From Aldehydirespirator sp965116665 (GTDB taxonomy: Bacteria; Actinomycetota; Acidimicrobiia; Acidimicrobiales; Aldehydirespiratoraceae): a stretch of 64,000 nucleotides of DNA. Position 1 is the stretch's first letter; each line of letters begins with the position of its first letter. Positions 1-8,762 of the stretch are shown here, one piece after another. The notes below the pieces were generated by a model. That model did no database searches. It saw nothing but the letters and a program-made list of their open reading frames with translations, and had not been told where the DNA came from. The DNA is taken from positions 1,798,001 through 1,862,000 of the forward strand of contig OZ220709.1 of the NCBI GenBank assembly GCA_965116665.1, written 5' to 3'. A program made the translations under genes and the position numbers.

Positions 1-243
1 GATGATCTGAGTGCTCTGGGTCCGCAGCGATCTCGCGGTGCGATTGGGCACGTAGCCGAGGTCCCTCATGGTGTCGAGGATTCTCTGGCGTGTCGCCTCC
101 GGTATCGCGATGTTGGCGTTGTTGTTGAGGACGTAGGACACCATCGCCTGGGAGACGCCGGCTTGGCGGGCGACGTCGGCCTGGGTGGGGCGCTTTCTCG
201 CTCTGGGGCTTCCGGTCGCTGCCTCGTTGTTTCCGGCGCTCAT
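1..243 (-). CDS. LacI-family transcriptional regulator, N-terminal part (cut by window edge)
   Basis: The 81 visible residues are a LacI/GalR DNA-binding head. A basic leader (RARKRPTQ) precedes the helix-turn-helix ADVARQAGVSQAMVSYVLNN, then the hinge-type stretch ATRQRILDTMRDLGYVPN. The sensor domain lies beyond base 1. The ATG at 243-241 shares ATGA with the stop of the upstream SDR gene, so it is translationally coupled as a late gene of the transport/SDR operon. By family it should bind a small sugar-like ligand and control this locus. The ligand cannot be told from here. Recognition as LacI is secure; the regulated promoter is inference. Confidence 0.9.
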   Translation of the reverse strand, partial: MSAGNNEAATGSPRARKRPTQADVARQAGVSQAMVSYVLNNNANIAIPEATRQRILDTMRDLGYVPNRTARSLRTQSTQII

Positions 244-1052
244 TGACATGCCGTGATGCCGCCGTCGAGATAGAGGATCTGGCCCGTCACGAACGACGCC
301 GCCGGCGAGGCCATGAACACCACCGAGCCCACGATGTCGCGGGGTGTGGCCAGACGACCCAGGGGTATCCGCTCAGTCACCTGCCGGTGGAAGGCCTCGT
401 CCTTCATCAAGTCGGTGATCATGTCAGTGTAGGTGAAGGTGGGAGCTACCCCGTTGACGGTGATCTGGTGCGGGGCCAGCTCCACCGCGTGCTGCCGCAC
501 GAGCATGGCCATGCCGCCTTTGGTGCTGGTGTAGGCCGAGTAGCCGCGGAATCGGATGCCCAGCTTCGAGCGCACCGACAACAGGTGGATCTGGGCGCCG
601 CCGGCCCCTCGTTCGATCTGGTGGGCGGCCACGGCTTGTGCGAGGAACATGGCCGCCCTCAGGTTGACGGCGTACACCTCGTCGTAGGCCTCCTCGGTGA
701 CGTCGAGGATGGGCTGTTCGCGCTGGATCCCGACGCTGTTGCAGAGGATGTCGACGGCGCCGAGTTCGGCCACGACGCGCTCCACCGCCTGGTTGATCTC
801 GGTGACCGACTTGACGTCGAGGGCCATCCCGACGGCTCGGTGGCCCGCCTGCCGCATCCGGTGTGCCAGCGCTTCGGCCTTGTCCGCCGAGCGCCCGGCC
901 ACGGCCACCGCCGCGCCCTGCTGGGCCAGCCCCCAGCTCACGGCCTCCCCGATCCCGCCGTAGCCGCCGGGCACGAACGCCACCCGACCCTCCAGCATGA
1001 ACATGGAGCCGGCGTCCGCTTCCGGGTCGACGGCGTTCGTGTCAGCACTCAT
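240..1052 (-). CDS. SDR-family NAD(P)-dependent oxidoreductase
   Basis: This is a classical short-chain dehydrogenase/reductase of 270 residues. The nucleotide-binding glycine motif appears as GGYGGIG. It is followed by a CNSVG variant of the NNAG motif, the catalytic YTSTK (YxxxK), and a C-terminal GQILYLDGG typical of classical SDRs. An in-frame ATG lies ten codons upstream. I prefer the ATG at 1052 because it forms an ATGA overlap with the stop of the preceding SDR gene. The gene's own stop overlaps the LacI start in the same way. It probably oxidises the imported compound or an intermediate. The substrate is unknown. Confidence 0.9.
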   Translation of the reverse strand: MSADTNAVDPEADAGSMFMLEGRVAFVPGGYGGIGEAVSWGLAQQGAAVAVAGRSADKAEALAHRMRQAGHRAVGMALDVKSVTEINQAVERVVAELGAVDILCNSVGIQREQPILDVTEEAYDEVYAVNLRAAMFLAQAVAAHQIERGAGGAQIHLLSVRSKLGIRFRGYSAYTSTKGGMAMLVRQHAVELAPHQITVNGVAPTFTYTDMITDLMKDEAFHRQVTERIPLGRLATPRDIVGSVVFMASPAASFVTGQILYLDGGITACQ

Positions 1053-1771
1053 AGTGGAACTACCTCCTGCACGGTTGGCCACAGGATCGCCTCCTGGAGC
1101 CAGAGATGGTCCGGCAGCCGGCAGCAGTACAGGACCAGCTCTCCGAGCTCCGTGGTGCGGGTGACCTGCTGCCGGAGCTCAGCTTCACGCTCGGGCAGGC
1201 CCGCGTTGGTGTTGAAGTCGGTCTGGCCCCAGGACGGGACGATGAGCGTGGCCCGGGCTCCGTGGGGCCGGAGCTCGCCGTAGAGGACCTTGGTGAACTG
1301 GTGCAGCGCGCCCTTGGCCGCGGAGTAGACCGACCAGCCCGGCCAGGCCTCCAGCGAGACCACGCTGCCGATGTTGACGATCGTTCCCGAGCCCTGCTCC
1401 TTCATGATGGCGGCGGCCCTCTTGCTGCCGAGTACCACGCCGGTCAGGTTCGTGTTGATGCAGGCCAGTATCTCGCCGTCGCTCAGGCTGGTCAGGTCGG
1501 CCTTCTTGATCCCGCCTCCGGCGTTGTTGACCAGGAAGTCGACCCTGCCCGAGCGCGACATCACGTGTTCGAAGACGCGGTCCCAGTCGTCGGCGACCTG
1601 GACGTCGGCCTGGATGGCGCGCACCCCCAGAGCACTCGACACTGCGTCGAGCTTCCGGCGGTCCCGCCCGGTTATGAAGACGTCTATCCCGTCGTCGCGG
1701 AACACTTCGGCGATGCCGGCGCCGTAACCACCGTTGCCGCCGGTCACGATGGCAACCGGTCTCTCCGTCAT
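1049..1771 (-). CDS. SDR-family oxidoreductase
   Basis: A 240-residue SDR. TGGNGGYG near the N-terminus binds the dinucleotide. NNAG, a serine near residue 139 (NIGSVVS) and YSAAK form the rest of the core. The C-terminal region (PSWGQTDF onward) is unlike the neighbouring SDRs and lacks the usual GxxxxxDGG ending, so it belongs to a different subfamily. It is the second of three consecutive SDR genes behind the HAAT importer. It overlaps the next gene by 4 nt and lies 84 nt after the previous one. Three SDRs with one importer suggest stepwise oxidation or epimerisation of a polyol or sugar-acid-like substrate, which is inference. Confidence 0.88.
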   Translation of the reverse strand: MTERPVAIVTGGNGGYGAGIAEVFRDDGIDVFITGRDRRKLDAVSSALGVRAIQADVQVADDWDRVFEHVMSRSGRVDFLVNNAGGGIKKADLTSLSDGEILACINTNLTGVVLGSKRAAAIMKEQGSGTIVNIGSVVSLEAWPGWSVYSAAKGALHQFTKVLYGELRPHGARATLIVPSWGQTDFNTNAGLPEREAELRQQVTRTTELGELVLYCCRLPDHLWLQEAILWPTVQEVVPL

Positions 1772-1855
1772 GGCTGTCTCCTCTCATCTGGAGCCGTGGT
1801 ACCGGCTCGGTCGCTGCGCATCGGTCGCTGTCTAGGGGCTGTGGTCCCAGGTCGG

Positions 1856-2599
1856 TCAGTCAAAGTGCAGGCCCCCGTTCTGGTCCAAGATCTCGCCGGT
1901 GATGAAGCCGGACATGTCCGAGACCAGGAAGCGCACCGCGTGGGCGAACTCGTCTGGCTCACAGAACCGGCCCACCGGGATCTGCTCGATCAACTCGCGG
2001 CGCTGGGCGGCAGTCAGCTGCTCGATCACCATGGGCGTGCGCACGTAGGCCGGAGCGATTCCGTTGACGGTGATGCCGAACCCGGCCAACTCGCGGGCCA
2101 GCGAGAACGTCAGCGCGCTGAGGGCACCCTTGGAGACGGTGTAGGCGGTTCCTGCCGTCAAGCCCCCCGACTTGGAGGCCAGCGAGCAGGTGTTGACGAT
2201 CCGCCCCCACCTCTTCGCCTTCATGTGCGCAACGACAGCCCTGCTCCAGTAGAAGGCTCCGTCGAGGTTCACCGCGAGCACGCGCCGCCACTCCTCGGCG
2301 CTGGTGGTCTCTACCTTGTGGTTGGACAGCACGCCGGCGTTGTTGACCAGGACGTCGACCGGGCCGAGGGACTGCACCACTCGTTGGTGCGCGTCCTGCA
2401 CCGCGTCGGGGTCGGAGATGTCCGTCCGGACAGGGACGGCCTCGCGGCCGAGTCGCTGTGCGAGCTGCGACAGCCGGTCGTCGTCGATGTCGACCATGGC
2501 CACCTTGAGTCCCTCTTGCAGCAGAGCCTCCGCGGTGGCCGCGCCCATGGAGCCCGCTGCCCCGGTGACCACCGCGATCCTCGCCTGCGGATCACCCAT
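1856..2599 (-). CDS. SDR-family oxidoreductase
   Basis: A classical SDR of 247 residues: TGAAGSMG nucleotide-binding motif, DVLVNNAG, catalytic YTVSK, a PAYVRTPM region and a terminal GEILDQNGG. The aspartate in MVDIDDD at the end of beta-2 favours NAD over NADP. The frame is open 22 codons further upstream, but the ATG at 2599 fits the family length and overlaps the end of the ABC ATPase gene by 8 nt. It is the first of the three SDR genes in transcription order. The reaction is unknown; the operon context points to catabolism of the imported solute. Confidence 0.9.
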   Translation of the reverse strand: MGDPQARIAVVTGAAGSMGAATAEALLQEGLKVAMVDIDDDRLSQLAQRLGREAVPVRTDISDPDAVQDAHQRVVQSLGPVDVLVNNAGVLSNHKVETTSAEEWRRVLAVNLDGAFYWSRAVVAHMKAKRWGRIVNTCSLASKSGGLTAGTAYTVSKGALSALTFSLARELAGFGITVNGIAPAYVRTPMVIEQLTAAQRRELIEQIPVGRFCEPDEFAHAVRFLVSDMSGFITGEILDQNGGLHFD

Positions 2600-3257
2600 C
2601 GAAGTCCCCGTTCGACTCCGCTGCTTCGGTGCCGCTGTCGGCGAGGTTCCGTCCGAGGTACGCACGGATACCGGGATCGGCGGTGAAACGGTCCCACGAC
2701 TCGTACCGGCTGAGGGCGCCGCCGGAGATGAACATGAACTGCTCGCAGATCTCTTGCAGGATGTCCAGGTGGTACCGCTCGGTCGGGTGCAGCGACATGA
2801 GCACCAGCCGGCCCTCCTGGCGCAGGCGCCGGAAGAAGTCGAGCATGAAGCCGATGTAGCCGTCCTGGGTGTTCAACTGCGGCTCGTCGAACAGGTGCAC
2901 GACCGGATAGTCGGACCGGGCCGGTTCCAGCAGGACGCTGGGCTTGGTCCGTCTGAGTCTGCGGACCTGGTAGGACTGGTGGTAGTGGATGGCGACCCTG
3001 TCCCGTTGCTCGTACTTGACCGCACCGATGTCCTGGCCGCAGCACTGCACCGATCCTGCGGTCGGTGGCGTGGTGCCGGTGATGATCTCGAAGAGAGTGG
3101 TCTTGCCGGAGCCGTTGGCGCCCATGACACCGACGATCGAGGGCTCGAAGAACCGGAAGTCGGCCTCGAGTTGGAAGGTGCGGCGACGTCTGGGCCAACG
3201 CCCACCGAAGTACTCCTTGCGGACGCCTCTAACGTCGAGCAGGGCAGGGGCTTCCAT
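2592..3257 (-). CDS. Divergent ABC ATPase without a signature motif
   Basis: The 221-residue protein starts like an ABC nucleotide-binding domain, with a perfect Walker A (GANGSGKTT) near residue 45 and a Q-loop-like IHYHQSYQ. It then runs almost directly into a Walker-B-like VVHLFDEPQLNTQDG and an H-loop-like SLHPTER. The helical subdomain with the LSGGQ signature is missing, which accounts for the shorter length than LivF or LivG. It follows livF by 2 nt and overlaps the first SDR by 8 nt. A domain of this kind could not complete a normal ATP sandwich alone. It may be a third, regulatory or degenerate ATPase of the importer. Function unknown. Confidence 0.75.
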   Translation of the reverse strand: MEAPALLDVRGVRKEYFGGRWPRRRRTFQLEADFRFFEPSIVGVMGANGSGKTTLFEIITGTTPPTAGSVQCCGQDIGAVKYEQRDRVAIHYHQSYQVRRLRRTKPSVLLEPARSDYPVVHLFDEPQLNTQDGYIGFMLDFFRRLRQEGRLVLMSLHPTERYHLDILQEICEQFMFISGGALSRYESWDRFTADPGIRAYLGRNLADSGTEAAESNGDFDG

Positions 3258-3259
3258 TC

Positions 3260-3982
3260 TCAGACCCCCATCAGCGCCTTGCGCTGCGCCGTGTCGGCCA
3301 GCAGGGGAGCGGAGTCGCCTGTGTGGATGAGCTCGCCGCGGTCGATCACGTAGACCCGGTCCGACGCTTCCAGGGCCAGTTCGGCTTGCTGCTCGACGAG
3401 CAGCACCGAGATGCCCTGGTCCCTCATGTGGCTGATGGTGGACAGGACATCCTCGACGACCTTGGGCGCCAGTCCCTGGGTCGGCTCGTCGAGCAGCACG
3501 AGGCCGGGCGAGCCCAGCAGCGCCCGGGCGATGGCCACCATCTGCATCTCGCCGCCGGACAGGGTGCCGGACACCCGTGGAACCAGGTGCTCCAGCGCCG
3601 AGAAGATCTCGAAGACCTGGCCGAGTTTCCAGGACGGGAACTTGGTGGACTTCTGGGCGAGTTCGAGGTTCCGGCCGACGGTGAGCGTCGGGAAGATCCG
3701 GCGGTCGTCGGGGACCCAGCTGATGCCTGAACGGGCGATGACGTGCGTCGGGCGGCGGGTGATGTCCTGGCCGTCGAAGGTGATGGTGCCTCGACGCGGC
3801 CGGGTCAGCCCGAGGATGGAGCGCAGTGTGGTCGTCTTGCCCGCGCCGCTGGGACCGAGGAGGGCGACCACCTCGTGGGGCATCACCTCGAGCGACAGGT
3901 CGTAGAGGACGCGCTTCTCGCCGTAGTAGGTGCTGATCGAGTCCACCGCCAGCAGTGCGTCGCGGCCGGCGAGCTCAGCCAT
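3260..3982 (-). CDS. livF: Branched-chain amino acid-type ABC transporter ATPase LivF
   Basis: A complete ABC ATPase of 240 residues. It has Walker A GPSGAGKTT, a Q-loop in the WVPDDRRIFPTLTV region, signature LSGGEMQ, Walker B LVLLDEPTQGLAP and an H-loop-like histidine replaced within LLVEQQ. The LVEQQ ending and the short length are typical of LivF in the HAAT family. The protein drives uptake as a heterodimer with LivG on the cytoplasmic face of LivHM. Its start overlaps the end of livG by 8 nt, so the two should be made in similar amounts. Substrate assignment to branched-chain amino acids is not secure, because HAAT systems also carry amides, urea and other acids. Confidence 0.92.
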   Translation of the reverse strand: MAELAGRDALLAVDSISTYYGEKRVLYDLSLEVMPHEVVALLGPSGAGKTTTLRSILGLTRPRRGTITFDGQDITRRPTHVIARSGISWVPDDRRIFPTLTVGRNLELAQKSTKFPSWKLGQVFEIFSALEHLVPRVSGTLSGGEMQMVAIARALLGSPGLVLLDEPTQGLAPKVVEDVLSTISHMRDQGISVLLVEQQAELALEASDRVYVIDRGELIHTGDSAPLLADTAQRKALMGV

Positions 3983-4748
3983 CGGAGCCTCCCGCGTCCA
4001 TGCCCTGGAGACTCGAGGCTCTCACCCAGTCGTTCTGCATGAGCTCGGCGGGCGTTCCCGCGGCGATGACCTGGCCCCAGTGAACGACTGAGATCGTGTC
4101 GGCAAGCTGGAACAGGAACCTCATGTCGTGCTCGATCACGACCATCGTCACTGCGCCCTTCAGCGAGCGGATGAGCTGGGCCAGCGTGTCCATCTGCTCG
4201 GTGCCGAGGCCCTGGGTCGGCTCGTCGAGGAACAGGATCTCGGGCCGGCCGGCGAGCGCCACAGCGATGTCGAGGGCGCGCCGCTTGCCGTAGGGCAGGC
4301 TGCTGGCTCGTGTCCCGGCGTCGTCCTGCAGGCCGACGCGCGCCAGCACGTCGTGGCCGAGTTCGGTCAGACCGGCGTCACAGGAGACGTTGCGGGCGAC
4401 GTTGAACCTCCGTTTGCGGACTTCGGGCAGCCCGACGATCACGTTCTCGAGCGCGGTGTACTCGTCGAAGAGCTTCATGACCTGGAACGACCGCGACGCG
4501 CCCATGGCGGTGATCCGGTGCGGCGATGCTCCCGTTATGTCGAGCCCCTTGAATCTCACGGTGCCCCGGTCGGGCTGCAGGTCCCCCGTCAGGACGTTGA
4601 ACAGGGTCGTCTTGCCCGCGCCGTTGGGGCCGATGATGCCGCTGAGCTTGCTGGACTCGAAGCGAAGGTCGATGCGTTCGAGGACCACCTCATGGCCGAA
4701 CCGCTTGTGGATGCCGACAGCCTCGAACAACGGGGCGCTGCCGGTCAT
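3975..4748 (-). CDS. livG: Branched-chain amino acid-type ABC transporter ATPase LivG
   Basis: A 257-residue ATPase with Walker A GPNGAGKTT, the SRSFQVMKLFDEYTALENV stretch characteristic of LivG, a degenerate signature (SLPYGKRRALDIAVAL), Walker B ILFLDEPTQGLG and H-loop VVIEHDM. The non-canonical YGKRR signature is normal in LivG-like subunits. The start at 4748 is chosen because it forms an ATGA overlap with livM; a longer upstream frame has no support. It pairs with LivF. Confidence 0.92.
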   Translation of the reverse strand: MTGSAPLFEAVGIHKRFGHEVVLERIDLRFESSKLSGIIGPNGAGKTTLFNVLTGDLQPDRGTVRFKGLDITGASPHRITAMGASRSFQVMKLFDEYTALENVIVGLPEVRKRRFNVARNVSCDAGLTELGHDVLARVGLQDDAGTRASSLPYGKRRALDIAVALAGRPEILFLDEPTQGLGTEQMDTLAQLIRSLKGAVTMVVIEHDMRFLFQLADTISVVHWGQVIAAGTPAELMQNDWVRASSLQGMDAGGSDG

Positions 4749-5764
4749 CGTGCTGTCCCCGCCGACCGTGCCTCGGCCGGCCCGCTCCACCGGTTCCGGG
4801 CCCGCTGAAGCATGCCGGCGATCCCCTCCGGCTGGAACAGGATGACCAGCAGGAAGGCGAGACCGAACCACAGCAGCCATGTCTCGGTGAACTCGCCGAT
4901 GATGTCTCGGGCCAGGAAGTAGAAGACCACGCCGAGCACCGGCCCCCAGAAGCTGACCAGGCCCCCGCCGACGATCGCCATCATCACGACGATCCCCGAC
5001 CAGTGCAGTGCCATCACGTCGGGGAAGGCGCTGCGCTGGGCCAGCGCGAACAGCCCGCCCGCCAGTCCCGAGAACGCGGCCGAGAGCGTGAAGCTGGCCC
5101 ACTTCAACGTGCGCACCTGGTAGCCGACGAAGGATGCGCGCTGCTCGTTCTGTCTGATGGCGCCGATCACCGCGCCGAACGGCGACCTGGTCAGGACCCA
5201 GAGGCAGACGACGGTGAGAATGAAGACAGCCAGTGTGAAGTAGTAGAAGCTGCGCCCCGACTGCAGGTCGAGCGACACGAACCCCAGGTCAGCCGGCAGC
5301 CGAGCCAGGTTCAGCAGCCCGTCCTCGCCCTCGGTGATGCCGCGGAGCCTGATGGCGAGGAACCAGGCGACCTGCCCGAACGCGATCGTCATCAACGACA
5401 GGTAGATGCCGCGGCGATGGCTGATGAACATCCCGACCGCTCCGCCGGCGGCGGCCCCGGCGACGGTTGCTACCGCCAGCCCCAGCCACAGACTGCTCCC
5501 GCTGAAGTCGAGTTGGTAGATGGCCATGCCGTAGGCGCCGACGCCGAAGAACGCGCCGTGGCCGAAGGACGGCAGCCCGGCATAACCCAGCGCCACGTTG
5601 TAGCCGAGGGCGTAGATGCACCAGATCAGCACCTCGATGGCGAGGTACTGGTAGAGCCCGACCCGCACGATCCAGGCCGGAAGCGTGGCCAGCACCACCA
5701 CCAACACCAGCATCCCGGCCGGGTTGGGCAGCCTCTCGGCGATCTTGGCGGGGGAGTGGTCCAT
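4745..5764 (-). CDS. livM: Branched-chain amino acid-type ABC transporter permease LivM
   Basis: A 339-residue integral membrane protein. It has repeated hydrophobic segments and the LivM landmarks ALGYNVALGYAGLPSFGHG, near the third segment, and RSPFGAVIGAIRQNE, the coupling region facing the ATPases. The ATG at 5764 is 2 nt from the livH stop. The end overlaps livG by 4 nt. It forms the transmembrane channel together with LivH. Confidence 0.93.
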   Translation of the reverse strand: MDHSPAKIAERLPNPAGMLVLVVVLATLPAWIVRVGLYQYLAIEVLIWCIYALGYNVALGYAGLPSFGHGAFFGVGAYGMAIYQLDFSGSSLWLGLAVATVAGAAAGGAVGMFISHRRGIYLSLMTIAFGQVAWFLAIRLRGITEGEDGLLNLARLPADLGFVSLDLQSGRSFYYFTLAVFILTVVCLWVLTRSPFGAVIGAIRQNEQRASFVGYQVRTLKWASFTLSAAFSGLAGGLFALAQRSAFPDVMALHWSGIVVMMAIVGGGLVSFWGPVLGVVFYFLARDIIGEFTETWLLWFGLAFLLVILFQPEGIAGMLQRARNRWSGPAEARSAGTAR

Positions 5765-5766
5765 GG

Positions 5767-6681
5767 CTAGACGTCCAGGGTGCTGACCCGGCCGAAGAGG
5801 CCTCTGGAGCGGAAGGTCACCACCGCGATCAGCAGCAGGTAGATGCTGATGATCGACCAGTCCGAGGCGAAGGCCCCGGTAATCCCCACGGTCATGCCGA
5901 CCATGAGGCCGGCGATCACCGAGCCCCAGAAGCTGCCCACCCCGCCCAGAGTCACGATCAGGAACGCCGGAATGACCGCGTCCACTCCCATGTGGGGTCT
6001 GACCCCCCACAACGGCGCCAGGATGATGCCGGCCACCGCGGCGAGCGCGGTCCCGAAGGCGAACACGAACGAGCGCAGTCTTGTGATGTTGATCCCCAGG
6101 GCGCGGACCATCTCCGAGTCGTAGGCCCCGGCCTTGATCATGGCGCCGGCGCGGGTCCGCTCGATGAGGAACCACACGGCGAGGATGACGATCGCGGCCA
6201 TTATCGACGCGTAGATCCGGTACTTGGAGTAGACGAGGCCGCCGAACTCCACGCCGCCCTTCATGGCGGCGGGCGTGGGCATGACTCGCTCCGAGGTCCC
6301 CCACACGGTCCTGATCCCCTCCTCGAGCATCAGGGCCGCTCCGAAGGTGAGCAGCAGGCCGTACAGGGGCGCCTTGCCGTATGTGCGGCGCATGCCGACT
6401 TCGAGGCCGGCACCGACGACCGACACCAGCGCAGGTGCAACCACGAGCACCACGACGAACAGCAGCACGCTCGGACTGAAGGTGAAGGCATCGCCGGGCG
6501 CGGTCCGTTCGAGGATCGTGACCGCGGCGTAGGCGCCTAGGGCGAACAGCGAGCCGTGGGCCAGGTTGATCAGCTCCATCACCCCGACGATCAGGGTGAA
6601 CCCGATGGCGATGAGTGCGAACAGCAGGCCCAGGGTGATCCCGTTCAGCAGATGCGGCGGCAGGTCTCCTAGAGCAGGCAT
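5767..6681 (-). CDS. livH: Branched-chain amino acid-type ABC transporter permease LivH
   Basis: A 304-residue permease beginning LLNGITLGLLFALIAIGFTL and continuing VMELINLAHGSLFALGAY, the standard LivH opening. A GGVGSFWGSVIAGLMVG block follows in the second half. Multiple hydrophobic helices agree with the family. It is the second gene of the leftward operon, 125 nt after the binding protein gene; that gap holds no obvious promoter or gene. It partners LivM. Confidence 0.93.
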   Translation of the reverse strand: MPALGDLPPHLLNGITLGLLFALIAIGFTLIVGVMELINLAHGSLFALGAYAAVTILERTAPGDAFTFSPSVLLFVVVLVVAPALVSVVGAGLEVGMRRTYGKAPLYGLLLTFGAALMLEEGIRTVWGTSERVMPTPAAMKGGVEFGGLVYSKYRIYASIMAAIVILAVWFLIERTRAGAMIKAGAYDSEMVRALGINITRLRSFVFAFGTALAAVAGIILAPLWGVRPHMGVDAVIPAFLIVTLGGVGSFWGSVIAGLMVGMTVGITGAFASDWSIISIYLLLIAVVTFRSRGLFGRVSTLDV

Positions 6682-6806
6682 GGATCCCTCTCAAGTCGCG
6701 ATGGTGCCATCGGGCACGGCGTCATCAATCCTCCTCGGCGAGGGAGTCTGGTGCGGGGCCGCTGGGAGGTTCGCAGCCCCGCACCCAGCCTGCCGGGAGT
6801 GCCGGC

Positions 6807-8393
6807 CTAGGGCTCGAAGACGGGCGTGTCTTCGAATGACTCCAGCACGCACTCCCCCTTGTCGAGGGACTCCTCGGGGCTTATCGCCTCCAGGATCGTG
6901 TAGATGTCGTAGGGATCGGACGGATCCGGGTTGGCGGTGCCCAGGTAGATGGTCTGCTGGATGTGGTGGGTGTCGGGGTCGATCCAGGCATCGTGATGCT
7001 GCATGCGCTCACCGGCGCTCCAGCGCCACCCTTCCAGGGTCTTGATGACCTCGTGGTTGTTGGTCGTGCCGGCCGCCTCGATGGCCTCGAGCAGCGTGCG
7101 GGTGGCCATGTAGCCGTTGTAGTACACGTTGCCCGGCACTACCAGCGAACTGTCTCCGTATGTGTCCTGGTAGGCGCTGACGAACTCGGCCACGCCGGGC
7201 AGGTCGAGGTTGTAGTACCAGGTCGTGCCGAAGATGCCGAACGGCGGTGTGCCGTAGACGTCGGGCCAGTCCTGCTGGTTGTTGATCCATCCCATTCCGG
7301 TGTCGAGGCCTTGGTCGATGACCTGCAGGCGCAGTGCCTTGAGATCGTCACCGCCGACGGCGGCCGCCACCACGTCGGGCGCGGTCTGCTGGATCGTCAG
7401 CAGATAGGAGCTGAAGTCACGGGTGCCCTGGGGCACGAGGAGTTCGTCGACGATGGTGACGCCCAGAGACTCCGCCAGCGCTCGGGTCCTCGCCGAGGTC
7501 TCGTGACCCCACACGTAGTCGTTGGTCAGCAGCAGCCAGTTCGGCCCGAACGACTCGACCGCACCGAGCACAGTGGCCCGCGCGAAGTTCCCGCCATGGC
7601 CGTCCCAGACGAACTTCGTGCGGTGGCAGTTGGTCGAGGACTCCGTCGGTGAACTGGAGTTCGAGTTGAAGTAGATCACCCCGTGCTCCTGCGCGACCTG
7701 CGAGATGGCGTTGGCCACCCCTGAGCTGACCGCCCCGACGAGGAAGTCCACACCGTCCTGCTCGATCAAGCGCTGGGCGACCCGTGTGCCCGTGGCCGGC
7801 GTTGTCTCGGTGTCGTAGTGGATGTACGTGATCGGCCGGCCGAGCACCCCGCCCCCGGCGTTGAACTCGTCGATGGCCAGCATCATGCCGCGTCGATCCA
7901 TCGCTCCGCTGTTGGCGTACTGGCCGCTGGCATCGGAGGTGAACCCGATCACGATCGGCTCCACCATCTCGGGCTCCTCGGCCGCCGCGGCCGCAGCAGC
8001 GGCTGCCGCCTCGGCCTCCTCCATGGCCGCAGCTGCCGTGGCCTCGGCCTCCGCTACCGCCATGTCTGCCGCAGCCTGGGCCTCGTCAGCCGTGGCTTGG
8101 GCCTCATCGGCCGCCGCCTGTGCGTCGGCTGCCGCAGCAAGGGCGGCTTCGAGTTCGGCCTGGGCGTCGGCGTCATCCGCACCGGCAGCCTCTGCGGCCG
8201 CTTCGGCTTCTGCGAGCGCGGCCATCGCCGCATCGGCTTCCGCGGCGGCCGCCGCGGCGGCATCGCGGGCTGCCTGCAACTCGGCGGCCCCGGCGTCGGC
8301 CTCGGCAGAATCGTCATCCTCGCCGCAGGCCGATGCGACGAGAGCGAAGGCCAGCCCGACGGCCAGCGCCGCTAGGACTCGTCTGATCTTCAT
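6807..8393 (-). CDS. HAAT-type substrate-binding lipoprotein with a long alanine-rich helical linker
   Basis: From the ATG at 8393 (AGGGGGAGG ribosome site 11 nt upstream) the product is 528 residues. A signal peptide ends in a lipobox (VASAC) at about residue 23. About 115 residues of Ala/Glu/Asp/Gln-rich sequence follow (for example AQAAADEAQATADEAQ), predicted to form one long helix or coiled coil. A Peripla_BP_6 ligand-binding domain then begins at IVIGFTSDASGQYANSG. An earlier in-frame ATG at 8435 is possible but would put 14 polar residues before the signal peptide. It delivers solute to LivHM from outside the membrane. The ligand is unknown. The linker is unusual in both length and composition. 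Confidence 0.9.
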   Translation of the reverse strand: MKIRRVLAALAVGLAFALVASACGEDDDSAEADAGAAELQAARDAAAAAAAEADAAMAALAEAEAAAEAAGADDADAQAELEAALAAAADAQAAADEAQATADEAQAAADMAVAEAEATAAAAMEEAEAAAAAAAAAAEEPEMVEPIVIGFTSDASGQYANSGAMDRRGMMLAIDEFNAGGGVLGRPITYIHYDTETTPATGTRVAQRLIEQDGVDFLVGAVSSGVANAISQVAQEHGVIYFNSNSSSPTESSTNCHRTKFVWDGHGGNFARATVLGAVESFGPNWLLLTNDYVWGHETSARTRALAESLGVTIVDELLVPQGTRDFSSYLLTIQQTAPDVVAAAVGGDDLKALRLQVIDQGLDTGMGWINNQQDWPDVYGTPPFGIFGTTWYYNLDLPGVAEFVSAYQDTYGDSSLVVPGNVYYNGYMATRTLLEAIEAAGTTNNHEVIKTLEGWRWSAGERMQHHDAWIDPDTHHIQQTIYLGTANPDPSDPYDIYTILEAISPEESLDKGECVLESFEDTPVFEP

Positions 8394-8762
8394 GTCTTGT
8401 GATGCCTCCCCCTGGGGTTTGAACGCTCGGGTCATGCGAACCCGAGAAATGGAGCGCCCACCGCTGGCGGACTACGGATGCCCGGTACTTGCAGCACGCA
8501 GGTACTTATGCGTACCAGTTATTCGTATATCTGAGGATATGACAGCAGCAGAGTCACGTCAAGCGCGGGTCGAAGGATGTGGATGTCGGCGGCGTCATGG
8601 GCCGGCACTGCGACGATCTACGTCGGCCCCCTGCCGCTGTCAGCGCCGGTGACGCGGTCTGTATGAGTATCGGACCATATATCGATCCGATGTGTATGTC
8701 AGAATATGTGACTATCATCCTGCCGTCATCGATTGCCGATGGGACAATGGAGGGAGTTCTTC
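8394..8762. promoter_or_regulatory. Shared divergent control region of the two importers
   Basis: No gene is visible in these 369 bases. The region is more AT-rich than its surroundings and contains three small inverted repeats: GGTAC-6-GTACC at 8501-8516, ATATC-4-GATAT at 8527-8540 and TCGGA-11-TCCGA at 8670-8690. A ribosome site GGAGGGAG at 8749-8756 serves the rightward gene. These palindromes are candidate operators for the LacI-type regulator or another repressor. No convincing sigma-70 boxes could be fixed by eye. Confidence 0.5.
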
